Assembly (NCBI GenBank): GCA_030998225.1 | Contig: JAPYXD010000463.1 | Span: 310,001-374,000, forward strand | Source: Diplolepis rosae | Lineage: Eukaryota; Arthropoda; Insecta; Hymenoptera; Diplolepididae | Length of the DNA: 64,000 nucleotides | Reading direction: 5' to 3' | Shown: positions 9,175 through 20,213 of the stretch, piece after piece | How the letters are laid out: every line of letters begins with the position of its first letter | Numbering within the stretch: position 1 is the stretch's first letter | Made by a program: the position numbers and the translations under genes | Notes under the pieces: generated by a model | The model's input: only the letters and a program-made list of their open reading frames with translations | What the model was told of the DNA's origin: nothing | Databases searched by the model: none

Positions 9175-11830
9175 TTCTCGACTTCATGCAAAGGAGGCGC
9201 GAAATAGACACAGAATTCAAAATTACGGAATATAACATTAAGAAAATTACACTTTTTTCTATATACTTTGAAAAATATTGATCTGAAATAAGTATCTAAA
9301 AGATTTTGTGAAATTTTAAGATGATTTAAATACTTGAAAAATAATTTTTTAATGAAATTTAAAGTCAATAAATGCTTAAAGATTCGAAACAAAATATCGA
9401 TTTCAGCCTTTTTTTAAAAATTATGTAGAGAATATTTTATAATAAGATATCATTCAAGATGAGATACAAGTTTCAAAAATGAAGGGTTTGAACATTTTCA
9501 TAATAGGTAACATCTTTTGTATGAAAATTTCGATAAATAAATGTAAATGAAGTGTTTACTGATTTAAGGTAGTTCATCCACAAAAATTAGACTTCAGGCA
9601 AAAATAGATAAATTTTTTTTCAAGAATAGAAATATTATTATTGAAGAGATCATTTGGAAGAAAAGAGATTAGTTTCCAAGAACAAAAAATTAAAACATAA
9701 ACAAATAATGCATTTAACAATTTTTTTTTACCCGGTCTTGTTTTCTTATCGCTTCGAGCCAAATTTTAAAAAATGATGTGATTCTGTGAAATCACGGATA
9801 ATTTTTTTAAGAAAATTTCTAATGCTTCAAATATTTTTCTTGGAAATTAATCTCTTTTCTTTGAAATGATCTCTTCAATAATAATTTTTCTATATTTGGA
9901 AGCAAAATTATCTTTTTTTACCTAAGATCTAATTTTTGAAGATAAACTACGAAGAAAGTACATAAATTATATCTGAATTCGCAATATGAATTTACACCTT
10001 AAATTTTTTGAAATATGAAACATCTTATACATATGGCAATTTCAATAGATGAATGTAAATGAAGTGTTTGCTGATTTAAGAAAATACATAAATTATATGT
10101 GAATTTACACCTCAAACTTTTCTTGATATGAAGCTAAGTCGACAAACCTTTACTAAAAAATAAAATACATTGAATAACATTTTTTGGAATTTAACATCTT
10201 TTACATGACAATTCGTATATATATATAAACTACCATCGGAAATTACAGATTGACCTGGAGTTTCAACTTTCATCAAAGTGTTTTATTTTATAGAAAGATA
10301 TTACAAAAGAAATATTAATTTAGATTTAGCTTTCAAAAGGTTTTTTTCAGTATGTCTTCATAGTGATTTCTTAACCTAATCAAAATATTTTTAGAAATTC
10401 TTTCCTGGATTCTATCTTGAGGTTGAACAGAATTCAAAAAAGTCATGCAGTTTTTAAAATATGTAGCTTCTTCAAGAAGGTTTTAAAAATCGATGTATAT
10501 CATATTTTAATAAATTTAGAAATTTTTATCAAAATATTGATAGTTTGGATTTTTTGAATTCTTCAAATGAATGTAGTACAATCATCATTTAAAATTTGAT
10601 GATTTTTTATTACCATGTTTGATTCTAGAGCAGAATCTAGCAGAAAAATTCCAAAAACATTTTAATTAGTTAGAAAAATACTATGAAAACTTACCTTTGA
10701 AATGAGACTACAGACTTTTCACAATGTTAATTAATTTTAGAGTTATTAATATTATTAAGAAAGATCTAAATTTGATGTCTTTTAGATTCTCATCATATGA
10801 GAATTAAAGTTTTGGTTTTATGTGAAAAATCATTGTCGGAATTTTCGTCAAATCTTTACATAATAAAAAAAATCTTTTAAAATTTTAATTTTTTACATAC
10901 TTATTAATTTCCTTCAAAGATATCTAAATTAAATTTTTTTTGTAATATCTTTCTATAAAATAAATCACTTTAACGAAAGTTGAAACTCCAGGTCAACCTG
11001 TAATTTCCGATGGTAATTTATATATATATACAAAATGTCATGTAGAAGAAGTAAATTCCAAAAAATGTTATAGTTACAAAGCTTCAAAATTTGGTAATTA
11101 AAATTTTAATATAAAACTTTAAGCATTTATTGACCTTGAATTCCATTGGAAAATTTGTTGTTTACTGTTCAAATCATCCTCCGATTTCAAAAGAACAGAC
11201 AAATTAAAAATTACAAAATATTTCATTAAAAAAATTGAACTCGTCCATATGATCTTGTCATATTGCAACAAGATTTGAACACTTCGGACAAAAATTTTTA
11301 TGTAAAATTTAATATCGATAAATATTTACATATTCATATGAAGATATTAATGAACACATATTTTAGCTTTTTAATTTATCCACATCTGTTAGAAAATTTT
11401 TCCTTTCCATAGACCATTTCATTTTTTTAATGAAAAGTCTGTGCTTGGGCTACAAAAATGTGAGATGAAAATATTTCTAACATAAAACTGAGAATGTAAA
11501 TTTTAAACTTGAATTTTATGTTTATCTCTTCTTAATAGAAAATATCTCTCTACCTAAAAAGTTTTTAAATGTACAAAATTGATAAGAAGTATGGAAATTT
11601 GAATAGGAAAATTCAAATTTGGAACATTTATTGGCATCAAATTTTACTGAAAGTTTATTTTTGAAGTGTTCAAATGCTTATAAAATTTCACACGATATTT
11701 CAGATTTTTATTTTAGGCAGATTTTTTCCAAAATATCGGAAAAAAAGTGTTGTTTCTTAAATAACATATTTCGTAAATTTGAAATTGTCGTCTGCTTCGC
11801 GCCTCTTTTACACGGTTTTGCGCAGTGCAG
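9175..11830. repeat. ~2.6 kb imperfect palindrome (foldback)
   Basis: The left arm (about 9175-10375) is the diverged reverse complement of the right arm (about 10890-11830). Anchor pairs are aggcgcgaaatagac at 9195 with cgcctc near 11800, ggaatttaacatctttta near 10185 with its partner at 11050, and cctggagtttcaac near 10255 with gttgaaactccaggtc near 10980. The two arm ORFs (9099-9392 minus and 11619-11882 plus) are mirror images and probably not genes. A transcript would form a very long hairpin RNA. Confidence 0.7.
9560..9970. repeat. secondary inverted repeat nested in left arm
   Basis: The segment 9615-9690 (containing gaagagatcatttggaa) is the inverted partner of 9830-9900 (containing gaaatgatctcttcaataat). 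The word aatgtaaatgaagtgttt also occurs directly repeated at about 9540 and 10047. This extra hairpin explains why the left arm of the large palindrome is longer than the right. Confidence 0.6.
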
Positions 11831-12002
11831 GAATCTCAACTTTCTGCCCTTGTTATGTAATATACTATTTATTTCATTTTAAGAAATCAAGTTTTTAGCT
11901 TTTTTTTAATGAAAGGAATTACTTTTTTAACATTATTTATTTGATTCAATAAAATTCTTGTTTAATTTAAATACAGTGATGGGAAAACCTAAGGAATAAT
12001 TA

Positions 12003-12334
12003 ATTTTATTTTATTGCCTTGAACAAAGGAAATTTTATCTTTAAATTTATGAAAATATACGACTGCGCAGACATTAACTACTTTAATTCAAATAAAATAA
12101 AATCAATCAAGAAATATCTTTAAATCAAAGAAACTTTTCTATGACCTTATAGCAATGCAAAGGAAACAGAAATTACTACGTCCACGCCGTTGTTTCTGGG
12201 TAACGCTAAAAGTAAGGACAAAGTTTCTTTTTTTTGTAACTAGTCACAGAGAAGTGATATTGTCAAGATTGTCACTTTTGTAACTACATAGTCACAGTAT
12301 TTACATCTTATCCGAAATGATTGTTACTGTCTGG
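12003..12334 (-). repeat. right terminal inverted repeat of 6.87 kb element
   Basis: Reverse complement of 5468-5800, ending in ttgttactgtctgg. Divergence between the two repeats is modest (scattered substitutions and short indels), so the insertion is not recent but is younger than Polinton copy A. Confidence 0.85.
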
Positions 12335-12499
12335 ATAATGAGGGTTTGACCTTGAAAAGTGACCTCAAGGTCAAAATTGATGGTATAGTCAAATGTCCCC
12401 CTCGGTCCTGGTCAACTTTTTTCCGAACCATTTTTTCGTAGATAAAGTATTTTAGAAGATATTTGGGATTATAGATTAAAATGGGTCACCGTGTATATT

Positions 12500-13127
12500 A
12501 TATACTTCCTCACATATTACTTCAAGGTGAAAAGTAACTGTCTCTAGAAATAAAATTTCTTCACAATTTTTCAATTAACTCTTCAAAACTTTACGAGCAT
12601 TTTATTTCAAAGAATTTTACAAATTTTTCACACATTGAAAGACAACATTATGTCAGACTATTTTACCGATAGTTTTAACTATGATATCTTAGGCTCACTG
12701 TAAATTCAATGACAATAATGCCTCTAGATGCTAATTGATGCAAAATTTCAATTATTCTAGAACAAAAAACCTTGATTCTTGCATTGTAAAGGGATGTGAT
12801 GTTAAATTATTAAATCTACGTTCCACTAACACTAAACGATGATTGTTATAAACTATGGATCAAAGAAGGAATGTTCGGCAGATGATAATCTAGATGTCTA
12901 TTTCATTGTTGAAAGAGTCTCATTTCTTTGAAAAAACTGTTGAACAGCTTCCATTTTTCTGGATTTAGATATATAGAAGTTTGTGGATGGCTACTCATTA
13001 ACTTTACTCTTGCAGCTAAGTATGCATTTTTATCCAATTCAGCACCGACTGCTACTTGCCTCGTAAATGATGCATGTAAATTGTAGGTGGTAGACAGTAT
13101 CAATTGATTTCTCGGTAAATATGACAT
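12500..13127 (-). pseudogene. Polinton right-end orphan gene, copy A
   Basis: Frame 12903-13127 reads MSYLPRNQLILSTTYN and SSHPQTSIYLNPEKWKLFN. It is closely related to the copy B protein at 24174-24779 (MSYVPKKQLLLSTTYN, SSHPQSNIFLHPEEWKLLN). The frame breaks after 74 residues, but similar nucleotides continue to about 12510. Function unknown. A TATA-like box and GAA/TTC motifs lie upstream. Confidence 0.75.
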
Positions 13128-13215
13128 TTTCGTTCACTATTTGTTAATAAATGATTCTATTGTCAATGCGTGATACTCTCCCTCAAAAAGTATTAGATGT
13201 ATCTGACTCATGCCA

Positions 13216-13366
13216 CCTTATTTAAAGTCAGAGTCCGAAGAACTCGCGCATTACTTGAGTAGTTATACAATGCCGGTTCTAGATGCAAATTCCTGTAACC
13301 GACATTTACCGACATCGAGAAGCTTCGATTGGTTCTGTTCCAAGCTAAGTCTGGAAGTTTCAAGAA
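13216..13366 (-). promoter_or_regulatory. TATA-like box with heat-shock-element-like array, copy A
   Basis: On the minus strand CTTTAAATAAGG (13216-13227) lies about 90 bp upstream of the start at 13127. Further upstream, 13354-13366 reads GAAGTTTCAAGAA, three perfect alternating pentamers of the nGAAn/nTTCn type. A second pair, GAAGCTTC, lies at 13319-13326, in the same 5 bp phase. This is the known pattern bound by heat-shock factor. Regulation by heat is inference. Confidence 0.45.
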
Positions 13367-13518
13367 GGAGTTCGAAGCATATGACGTCACACTATACCCT
13401 TGATAAATTGTTTATTAATGAATGGGGGGTGGGGTGGGGCGGGGTGGGGGTCATCTCTTTCGGGAAACGTTTATTTCAAAGACTTTAGGAGTTGGTTTAA
13501 CCTCTGTATGTATGGAAT

Positions 13519-13753
13519 GTAAAGGACAAATGTTAAAAAATATTTCCTAACAAAATAAAGGCATGTGACGGACAAATATTGAAAAATATTTCTCAGAAAA
13601 ATAAAGGCATATGGTTAATTTAAACGCTCTCAGGATGTTTAATGTAATAAATTTGATAAAATTTTTTCTGATTAATTTAGACGTGGGGTATGTGTGAAAT
13701 GATTTCGTTTTTAGAGCTTGGATTGTTTATGCTAATAAAATTGATATGACATC
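13519..13753 (+). repeat. left terminal inverted repeat, Polinton copy B
   Basis: Begins GTAAAGGACAAATG and matches the reverse complement of 25605-25839 almost base for base, to gatatgacatc. The outer part contains two successive ~47 bp subrepeats, each starting ggacaaat and ending ataaaggcat. Confidence 0.9.
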
Positions 13754-13783
13754 AGTTTTTCTGACATCAAAAAGTTTGAAAAA

Positions 13784-16616
13784 ATGAATAATTTAAGTAT
13801 AAACATTTATGGTGAAGATAATGAAAAATCTAAAAAAACAACAGAAATCGTTCCTTTTTATATAAGTCAGGAAAAATCAAATTTACCTGTAATTCATCTT
13901 TTAATGATTGAAAATACTTTAGTTTATGTTAATGAAGAAGATTATATTGGTGATGATGAAATTGATATTTCTAAATCAATTTATCATTTTTCATGGATAA
14001 AAAATGTATCTAGATCAATAAGTTCACAAGTCACAAGAAATGAGCATCGAATTTTAATATGTGACAGATGCCTATGTCATTTTAGTTCAGAAAAGTCTTT
14101 TCAAAGTCATATATTGACATGTCAAAATATAAATAAATGTAGAATGATTTTACCAGATCATGGAAATAATATTTTGAAATTGAAAAACTATCAATATAAA
14201 GAAAAGGTGCCTTTCGTTGTATATGCTGATATTGAATGTCTTCTGGAGCCAGTGGTTGACTCACACATGAATACATCTATTTATCAAAAGCACGTTCCTA
14301 CAAGTGTCGCTTATAATGTACTATGTAGTTTCGATAATTCAATTTCTAAAATTAAACTTTATCGTGACAAAGACTGCATTGACTGGTTCATAAATGAACT
14401 AAAATGTTTGGCTGAAAAAGTAGATGAGTATTTAAAAATTATAGTACCAATGGAGCCTCTAACTAATCAACAAAAACAAGAATTTAAATTTGCAAAAATT
14501 TGTCACATTTGTGAAAATCCTTTCAAAATTGATGATATCAAACACCGTGATCATTGCCACTTTACAGGCAAATATCGCGGTGTTGCTCATCAGGGTTGCA
14601 ATATAAATTACAAGAATTCACACGTGATTCCAGTAGTTTTTCATAATTTATCAGGTTATGATTCCCATTTTTCTATCAAAGCTTTAGCGACAAGTTTTGA
14701 GGGGAATGTCAGTTTATTACCAATAAATAAGGAAAAATACATTTCTTTCACAAAAAATGTTGAAAAAACTAATGTAAAGCTACGATTTATTGACTCTTTT
14801 CGATTTATGCCGAGAAGTCTTGAAAAATTAGCATTATTTCTCAATAATGATGAAAAAATAATAACAAAAAGACACTGTGTGAATGATAATGAATTTAATT
14901 TACTGACTAGAAAAGGTGTATTTCCATACAGTTATATTGACAATTGGGAGAAATTAGAAGAACATCAATTACCCCCAAAAGAGGCTTTTTTCTGTAAATT
15001 AAATAATTCAAGTATTTCTAATGAAGATTATCAGCATGCTCGTAGAGTTTGGGAAACTTTCAATTTGAAAACTTTAGGTGAATATTCAGATCTTTACCTC
15101 AAAACTGATGTCCTACTTTTGTCTGATATTTTTGAAAATTTTAGACACCATTGTTTAAAAACATATAATTTAGATCCATTGCATTATTACACGGCACCTG
15201 GACTTGCTTTTGATGCAATGTTAAAATTTACTAAAATAGAACTCGAATTGTTGACCGATACTGAAATGATATTGTTCATCGAAAGTGCTATTAGAGGTGG
15301 TGTCTCTCAATGCTCTAATAGATATGCAAAATCAAATAATCGATATATGGAGTCCAATTTTGATTCAAATTTACCTGAATCACATATTATTTACTTTGAT
15401 ATTAATAATCAGTACGGTGCAGCTATGAGTGAGTTTTTACCTTACAGAAATTTTGAATGGGTAGAAGATTTTTCAATGATTGATTTTTTCAACATTCCTG
15501 ATAATTCATCTGTAGGTTTTATACTTGAAGTGGATTTTGAATATCCAGAACAGCTCCATGATTCACATAAAGATTTACCTCTATGTCCAGAGCATTTCAT
15601 AGCCCCCCATTCAAAATGCAAAATTTCAAAACTGATGACAACTCTATTACCCAAGAAAAATTACATTGTTCACTATAGAAATTTTAAATTGTATTTAAGT
15701 TTGGGTGTAAAATTAACAAAAATTCATAGAGTTTTGAAATTTTATCAAAAACCTTGGTTAAAAAGCTACATTGATCTGAATACAGAATTAAGAAAAAAAT
15801 CAGACAATGATTTTGAGAAATTTTTTTATAAATTAATGAATAATTCTGTATTTGGAAAAACGATCGAAAATGTTAGGAAGTATAAAGATGTAAAATTAGT
15901 TACAAAGTGGAAGGGGAGGTATGGCGCAAAAGCTCTAATAGCAAAACCAAATTTTCACAGCTGCATCATATTTTATGAAAATATTGTTTTAATAGAGCTT
16001 AATCGATTAAAAGTAAATTTTAACAAACCAATTTATACAGGTTTTACTATTCTCGATATATCAAAAATAATGATTTATGATTTTCATTATAATTATATCA
16101 AACATAATTTTGGAAACAATGCAAAATTACTTTATACAGATACAGACAGTCTAATATATGACGTCACAGTTCCAGATTTTTATAATTACATTTGAAGAGA
16201 TATTCATAAATTTGATACGTCTGATTATCCTCCAAACAATGTTTATGATATTCCTCTTGCGAATAAAAAAGTTTTAGGTTTAATGAAATATGAGAACAAT
16301 GGGAAAATTATGTTAAAATTTATTGGATTGCGATCAAAACCATATGCATTTAAAGTACAGGGGGATCAAGAAGAAAAACGAAAGGCTAAAGGCGTTAAAG
16401 GGTCAACTTTGAAAGAAATAACATTTGAAGATTATAAGCAGTCTCTATTTTCCTATAAAAACCTTGTCAAGACTCAATTCTCAAATGACTCAATTGTCAA
16501 AGCACGAAGTGCATACGATTAAACAAAATAAAATAGCCTTGAGTTGGTATGATGATAAAAGAATGCTTCATCCTGGGAAAACAGACACTTTTCCATGGGG
16601 CTACATTATGAAATAA
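13784..16616 (+). pseudogene. protein-primed DNA polymerase B (Polinton PolB), disrupted
   Basis: Family-B polymerase of the protein-primed type that replicates Polintons. In the 803-residue open part: a Cys/His finger (CDRCLCHF, residues 93-100); exonuclease motif I YADIEC (148-152); an inserted endonuclease-VII-like zinc module (CHIC at 240, [13 protein letters not shown] at 254, CN at 272); exonuclease motif II HNLSGYD (287-293); motif III YLKTD (438-442); polymerase motif A FDINNQYG (538-544); motif [10 protein letters not shown] (683-691); and motif C YTDTDS (784-789). A TGA at 16193 interrupts the frame. The same frame resumes to 16522, and after a frameshift near 16500 the C-terminal WYDDKRML and DTFPWGYI motifs follow to 16616. 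The start at 13784 is only 30 bp from the terminal repeat, and the N-terminus looks shorter than usual, so a 5' deletion is likely. Confidence 0.9.
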
Positions 16617-16774
16617 TTTAAAGAAAGTCCAAAAGCATCTTTTTCGATGTCTCTCTATAACATATACTCTTAAATATTCTTCTGAAGCTGAACTTATCAC
16701 AAGAGGATCACATTACTGTAAACAAGGTCTGGAATATATAAGGAGGTGACAACGGGAAGAAACCATTACTAAAT

Positions 16775-16833
<59 letters not shown>
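16775..16833. repeat. (ATC)n microsatellite, ~20 units
   Basis: An uninterrupted run of atc/cat triplets just downstream of the polymerase C-terminus. Confidence 0.95.
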
Positions 16834-17078
16834 AAGAAGCTCTAACTCTTTACAAAGTGAATATTTAAAAAAAAGAAGGAAGTGAAAGACAAAAAAAACA
16901 GTAAGATATTCTAAAAACTTTTACAATACTTTGTGAAAAAAGTGTATGTGTGGAAGTGTTTTGCAAAAGTTGGGATATTTTTTATATTCATGGATATATC
17001 TGTAAGTGATTTTCTTATTCTATATCGAAACATGAAAAAATATTTACTTTCTAATATCACAATTATATCAAAAAATTT

Positions 17079-17802
17079 TATTCAAAGAAAATATGCTTAA
17101 AATTCTAAACCCTCCAAAAAATTTAACTGCAATTTAAAATAAAATTGATCGAGAATGTTGTTAACTTAAAAAATTAAATACATGTAAAATTACTTGATGA
17201 TTTTATTTTTTAAGTTATTTTGAACTTAAAATTTTTCATAACAAACTATAATTAGATGAAAAATTTTCCAAAGAATTGTGATACATATATTAGAACTTTA
17301 CACTGTTAAAAATTTATGTATTAAACTTCCATTTTATATAATGGAAGTTTTTTTTAGTAACTTATATTAAATTTAAAATACTTTCATCTTAAAAAAATTA
17401 AAAACTTTTTTTATAATTTGATACAGATGGGTATATATTTTTATAATTTTTATTAAATCAAATTTACAGTATTAATTTCAAATACATGTAAAATTACTTA
17501 ATGATTTTATTTGATATTTATGATTTATTGCAAAATGTTATTAATTTAAATAGTATTTAATATATAAGTAGTAAAATTAAAATAAAATTAAAATAAATAG
17601 ATTTTTTATCTAATTATAGTTTTGTATGAAAAATTTTAATTTCGAAATAACTTGAAAAATAAAATCATCAACTAATTTTTCATGCATTTAATTTATTTAA
17701 ACTAACAACATTCTCGGTCAATTTTATTCAAAATTGCGATTAAATTTTTTTGACTGTTCAGAATTTGAGTGTTCAGAATTTGAGCATACTTTCTTTGAAT
17801 AA
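17079..17802. mobile_element. AT-rich foldback element inside Polinton copy B
   Basis: Outer tips ttattcaaagaaaatatgct (left) and ttctttgaataa (right) are inverted. The arms stay similar for about 200 bp (17079-17290 against 17600-17802), with shared gagaatgttgtt / aacaacattctc. The centre contains a repeat of tacatgtaaaattact found in the left arm and again near 17482. There is no coding frame, so this is a non-autonomous foldback or MITE. Confidence 0.65.
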
Positions 17803-17865
17803 CTAACAATTGGTCATTTTTAATAGTAGATTCTTTTTGTATGAATGTATTCTTTATATTCTTAC

Positions 17866-17985
17866 GGTGCCGTCCCATGACGGTGTTTATACTCGACGTA
17901 AAGCAGAAAAATAATTAGAATGAGAGACACATATATATAGTCTCTTTCACTTATGATTTTCTAACATCGACATGGAACTCCGGCC
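17866..17985. mobile_element. small MITE with GGTGCCGTCCCATG end, diverged
   Basis: The left tip GGTGCCGTCCCATGACGG has a diverged inverted partner at the right tip (catggaactccggcc). The same left tip begins the much better preserved MITE at 48829-48974. The centre holds gagagacac and atatatatag followed by tctctttc, a short hairpin. Confidence 0.45.
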
Positions 17986-18228
17986 TCATTGATCAGTAAT
18001 GGAATGCTAGAACACATAATGATGATAATAATCATGTGATATCTTTAGAATTTGTATATAGAAAAGTTCAGTCACACTGCTGACCTACCACGATTTTATA
18101 CTACGGTGGGTTGAAGAATAAAGAACAGTTTTTCTTGTATTAAATACATTTTTTTTATTGAATTATAATTTTCAAAAAGTACACATTTGTTATCAATATA
18201 TAGCAGTACAAAATTCTGGATTATAATT

Positions 18229-18774
18229 TTAAATTAATTGACAAATATTATTATTATTCTTACTTTCTATTTTATAATTTTTATGTAACCACAATTTTAA
18301 AAGTATTACATTTCGCAACGCACAGTCAAAATTTTGTATATTTTTATTATGATGGAAACATTTAATTGAACCTTTTGATTCATTAATCAAGTATTGAAGC
18401 GGAGGGCATTTTAATTCATACAAATCAATAATTTTTATTGATTTTTTGACAAAACATTTCAAAAAATTCTTTTTTTCTAGTCCTTTTACATAGATTTTCG
18501 TTGCATTTTTAAAAATCTTTGTAAGTATTATTTTCAACAACGTATAAGGCACATTACCAGAAGTCTATGTTATACCATGCAAATTGTTTTCCAACCAACG
18601 ATTTATATTTCTGTACTTTGAAGATATAGAGGTCCAGTCACAAGGTGGTTGCAAAAGAAAATTAAAAGGTCTTGCTCATTCATTATTATCATTAACTGGG
18701 AGAATTGCTAATTCTTTAATTATAAATTCATTAATAGGCAACTTGAATCCTTAAATGTCAACTATGTACTCCAT
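18229..18774 (-). pseudogene. Polinton conserved orphan, copy B
   Basis: A single frame of 182 codons from ATG at 18774 (MEYIVDI) to 18229 is broken by three in-frame stops: TAA at codon 8, TGA within the NDNNE-ARPFNF region and TAG within HGIT-TSGNVPY. Conserved blocks are LLQPPCDWTSISSKYRNIN, YVKGLEKKNFL, and Cys/His residues near the C-terminus (KCFHH, CALRN) that could bind metal. Copy A carries the same gene at 2742-3011. I recognise this as a recurrent Polinton companion protein of unknown function. Confidence 0.75.
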
Positions 18775-18814
18775 CTTAACCGATACTAACTTATTTAAGA
18801 GATATCAAGACAAT

Positions 18815-20158
18815 TTATATAAGTTTTTTAATCCCACCACTTATTGGTTTATATTCAATTACCCTACCATGCAAAATCAAACAATATGCAGCAGTTTGAG
18901 CAGGGAAATTTTCTTTAGCTTCAAATTCTAAGCGAATATCAACTGGACCAGACTTCAAAGATTCATTTTGCTTTGAACAATCAATAACTATTAAAGGAGC
19001 AAATTCTAAAAAATCACTCTTTGATAAATATGCTTGAGATTCTCTTCCATAATAATTTGCTTGAAAATTAGTATAAATTTCGTAGAGTAGAGCGTATTGT
19101 TTTTTATCAAAATCAAGATTAAGATTACCATACGGATAACTTTGATTGTTCAAAAATAGCTTTACATTAGTTACTTTTCAATGATCAAAATGGCTAGCAT
19201 TTCTCCTAGGAACATTCTTTCTATTTGTTTGAAACCCTAAAATAACAAATCTGGGTTTCTCTAATTGTGTTGACGTTTTAACAGTCCAAACATGATTCGA
19301 TGTAATTGGTAGCATTGGATATTCATATAATTCCCAAGTACGAAAACAAATTGGAATAAGTGGATCCTTTTCAATATATTTTAATAATTTGAATTTTCGC
19401 GCATCTGACAATTTAACACTGGGAAGTAACCATTCAATTTTATCGATTATAATTTTGAACTGCTCATCAGCTGTTTGCATAACTACATTCACATCATTTC
19501 TTGATCGTGTTAGTATTAAATCATGTCTAGCATTCACTACAACTTTTTGATAATCTTCAGCAAAACCAAATATTGTATTGAGCGGTATGGAGATATCAAA
19601 ATTTCCAGTATCATCATTTAATGATGTATTTGCATTACTTGATGGAAACCTGCCTGCATTTTCTAGGAATTTGCTCTGAGCTTCATAAACTGACAAATAA
19701 TTTTTGATCAAGCTCGTGAGACCAACATTTTTATTTTTGTCAATCTCTACAGCGTTCAGTTCATAGCGTGCTTCTTCAAAAATATGACAGATAGCATTAA
19801 TGATGAATCTGGTATTAGTAACTGGAGTTCCATCCTCGTTTACTAATTTTCCTTGTACATGTAGAGAACTTTTACTTGGTAGAAGGCAATGGTCTTGATT
19901 TTGAACAGAAATTCGTATTTAATCACTGTTATTAGTGGTTGATGATGTGCAATAGATTCGTCGTAGACAAATGGTCTTGAGATATTTAGTATTTCCTCTT
20001 CCATTGCAAATGATGAAGCAGTTACAGAAGAAGAATCTGATTTTTTTTATTTGTTCCTTCCTTGAGCTATCACCTTGAGACCTAGATTTTTCAGAAGCTG
20101 AATGTTGTGAGGTCTTAGCACCTTGAATGCAGGTTTGTGACTGACTTTTTTGAGGCAT
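18815..20158 (-). pseudogene. Polinton major capsid protein (double jelly-roll), disrupted
   Basis: The minus-strand reading starts with a Ser/Gln-rich N-terminus (MPQKSQSQTC, 20158), shifts frame in an A-run near 20045 and again near 19920, then stays in one frame from 19711 to 18815 with a single TGA at about 19175 (ASHFDH-stop-KVTNVKLFLNN). Late motifs such as PLIVIDCSKQNESLKSGP and the C-terminal PISGG are hallmarks of Polinton hexon-like capsid proteins. Downstream of penton and protease in the same orientation, it forms the capsid gene block. At least three lesions make it a pseudogene. Confidence 0.85.
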
Positions 20159-20213
20159 TCTACTCTACTATTATAACCGTAACCGATTTTTCTATTAAAT
20201 ATAATTCCCATTA

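Larger units (their letters stand above)
5468..12334. mobile_element. 6.87 kb element with long terminal inverted repeats, inserted in Polinton copy A
   Basis: Both ends start CCAGACAGTAACAATCATTT when read inward and stay similar for about 330 bp. The ends abut ATAC on the left and ATAA on the right, so a degenerate TTAA target duplication is possible but not shown. The interior holds a truncated piggyBac transposase at the left end, two tandem-repeat blocks, one piggyBac-like terminus at 8338-8374 and a 2.6 kb palindrome. No other transposase is visible. It may be a non-autonomous element that engulfed older repeats. Confidence 0.75.
2680..13510. mobile_element. Polinton/Maverick copy A, decayed, split by a later insertion
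   Basis: The segments 2690-4607, 4860-5055 and 12500-13130 are recognisable relatives of the second Polinton at 18.2-25.1 kb, in the same order and orientation: minus-strand orphan gene, major capsid, PX/PLA2-like gene, plus-strand integrase tail, minus-strand right-end gene. Decay is much heavier than in copy B. Protease, ATPase and polymerase are absent. A 6.87 kb inverted-repeat element sits between the integrase tail and the right-end gene. No terminal repeat of copy A was identified. Outer limits are approximate. Confidence 0.75.

Noticed and set aside
9099..11882. Two similar ORFs on opposite strands (MFRIFKHLL..., MEHLLASNF...)
   Set aside because: They are mirror images within the arms of a palindrome; AT-rich composition gives Phe/Leu/Lys-rich chance peptides.
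16193..16195. TGA in PolB as selenocysteine or recoding site
   Set aside because: Further frameshift near 16500 and stops in neighbouring genes show general decay; no stem-loop or conserved context.
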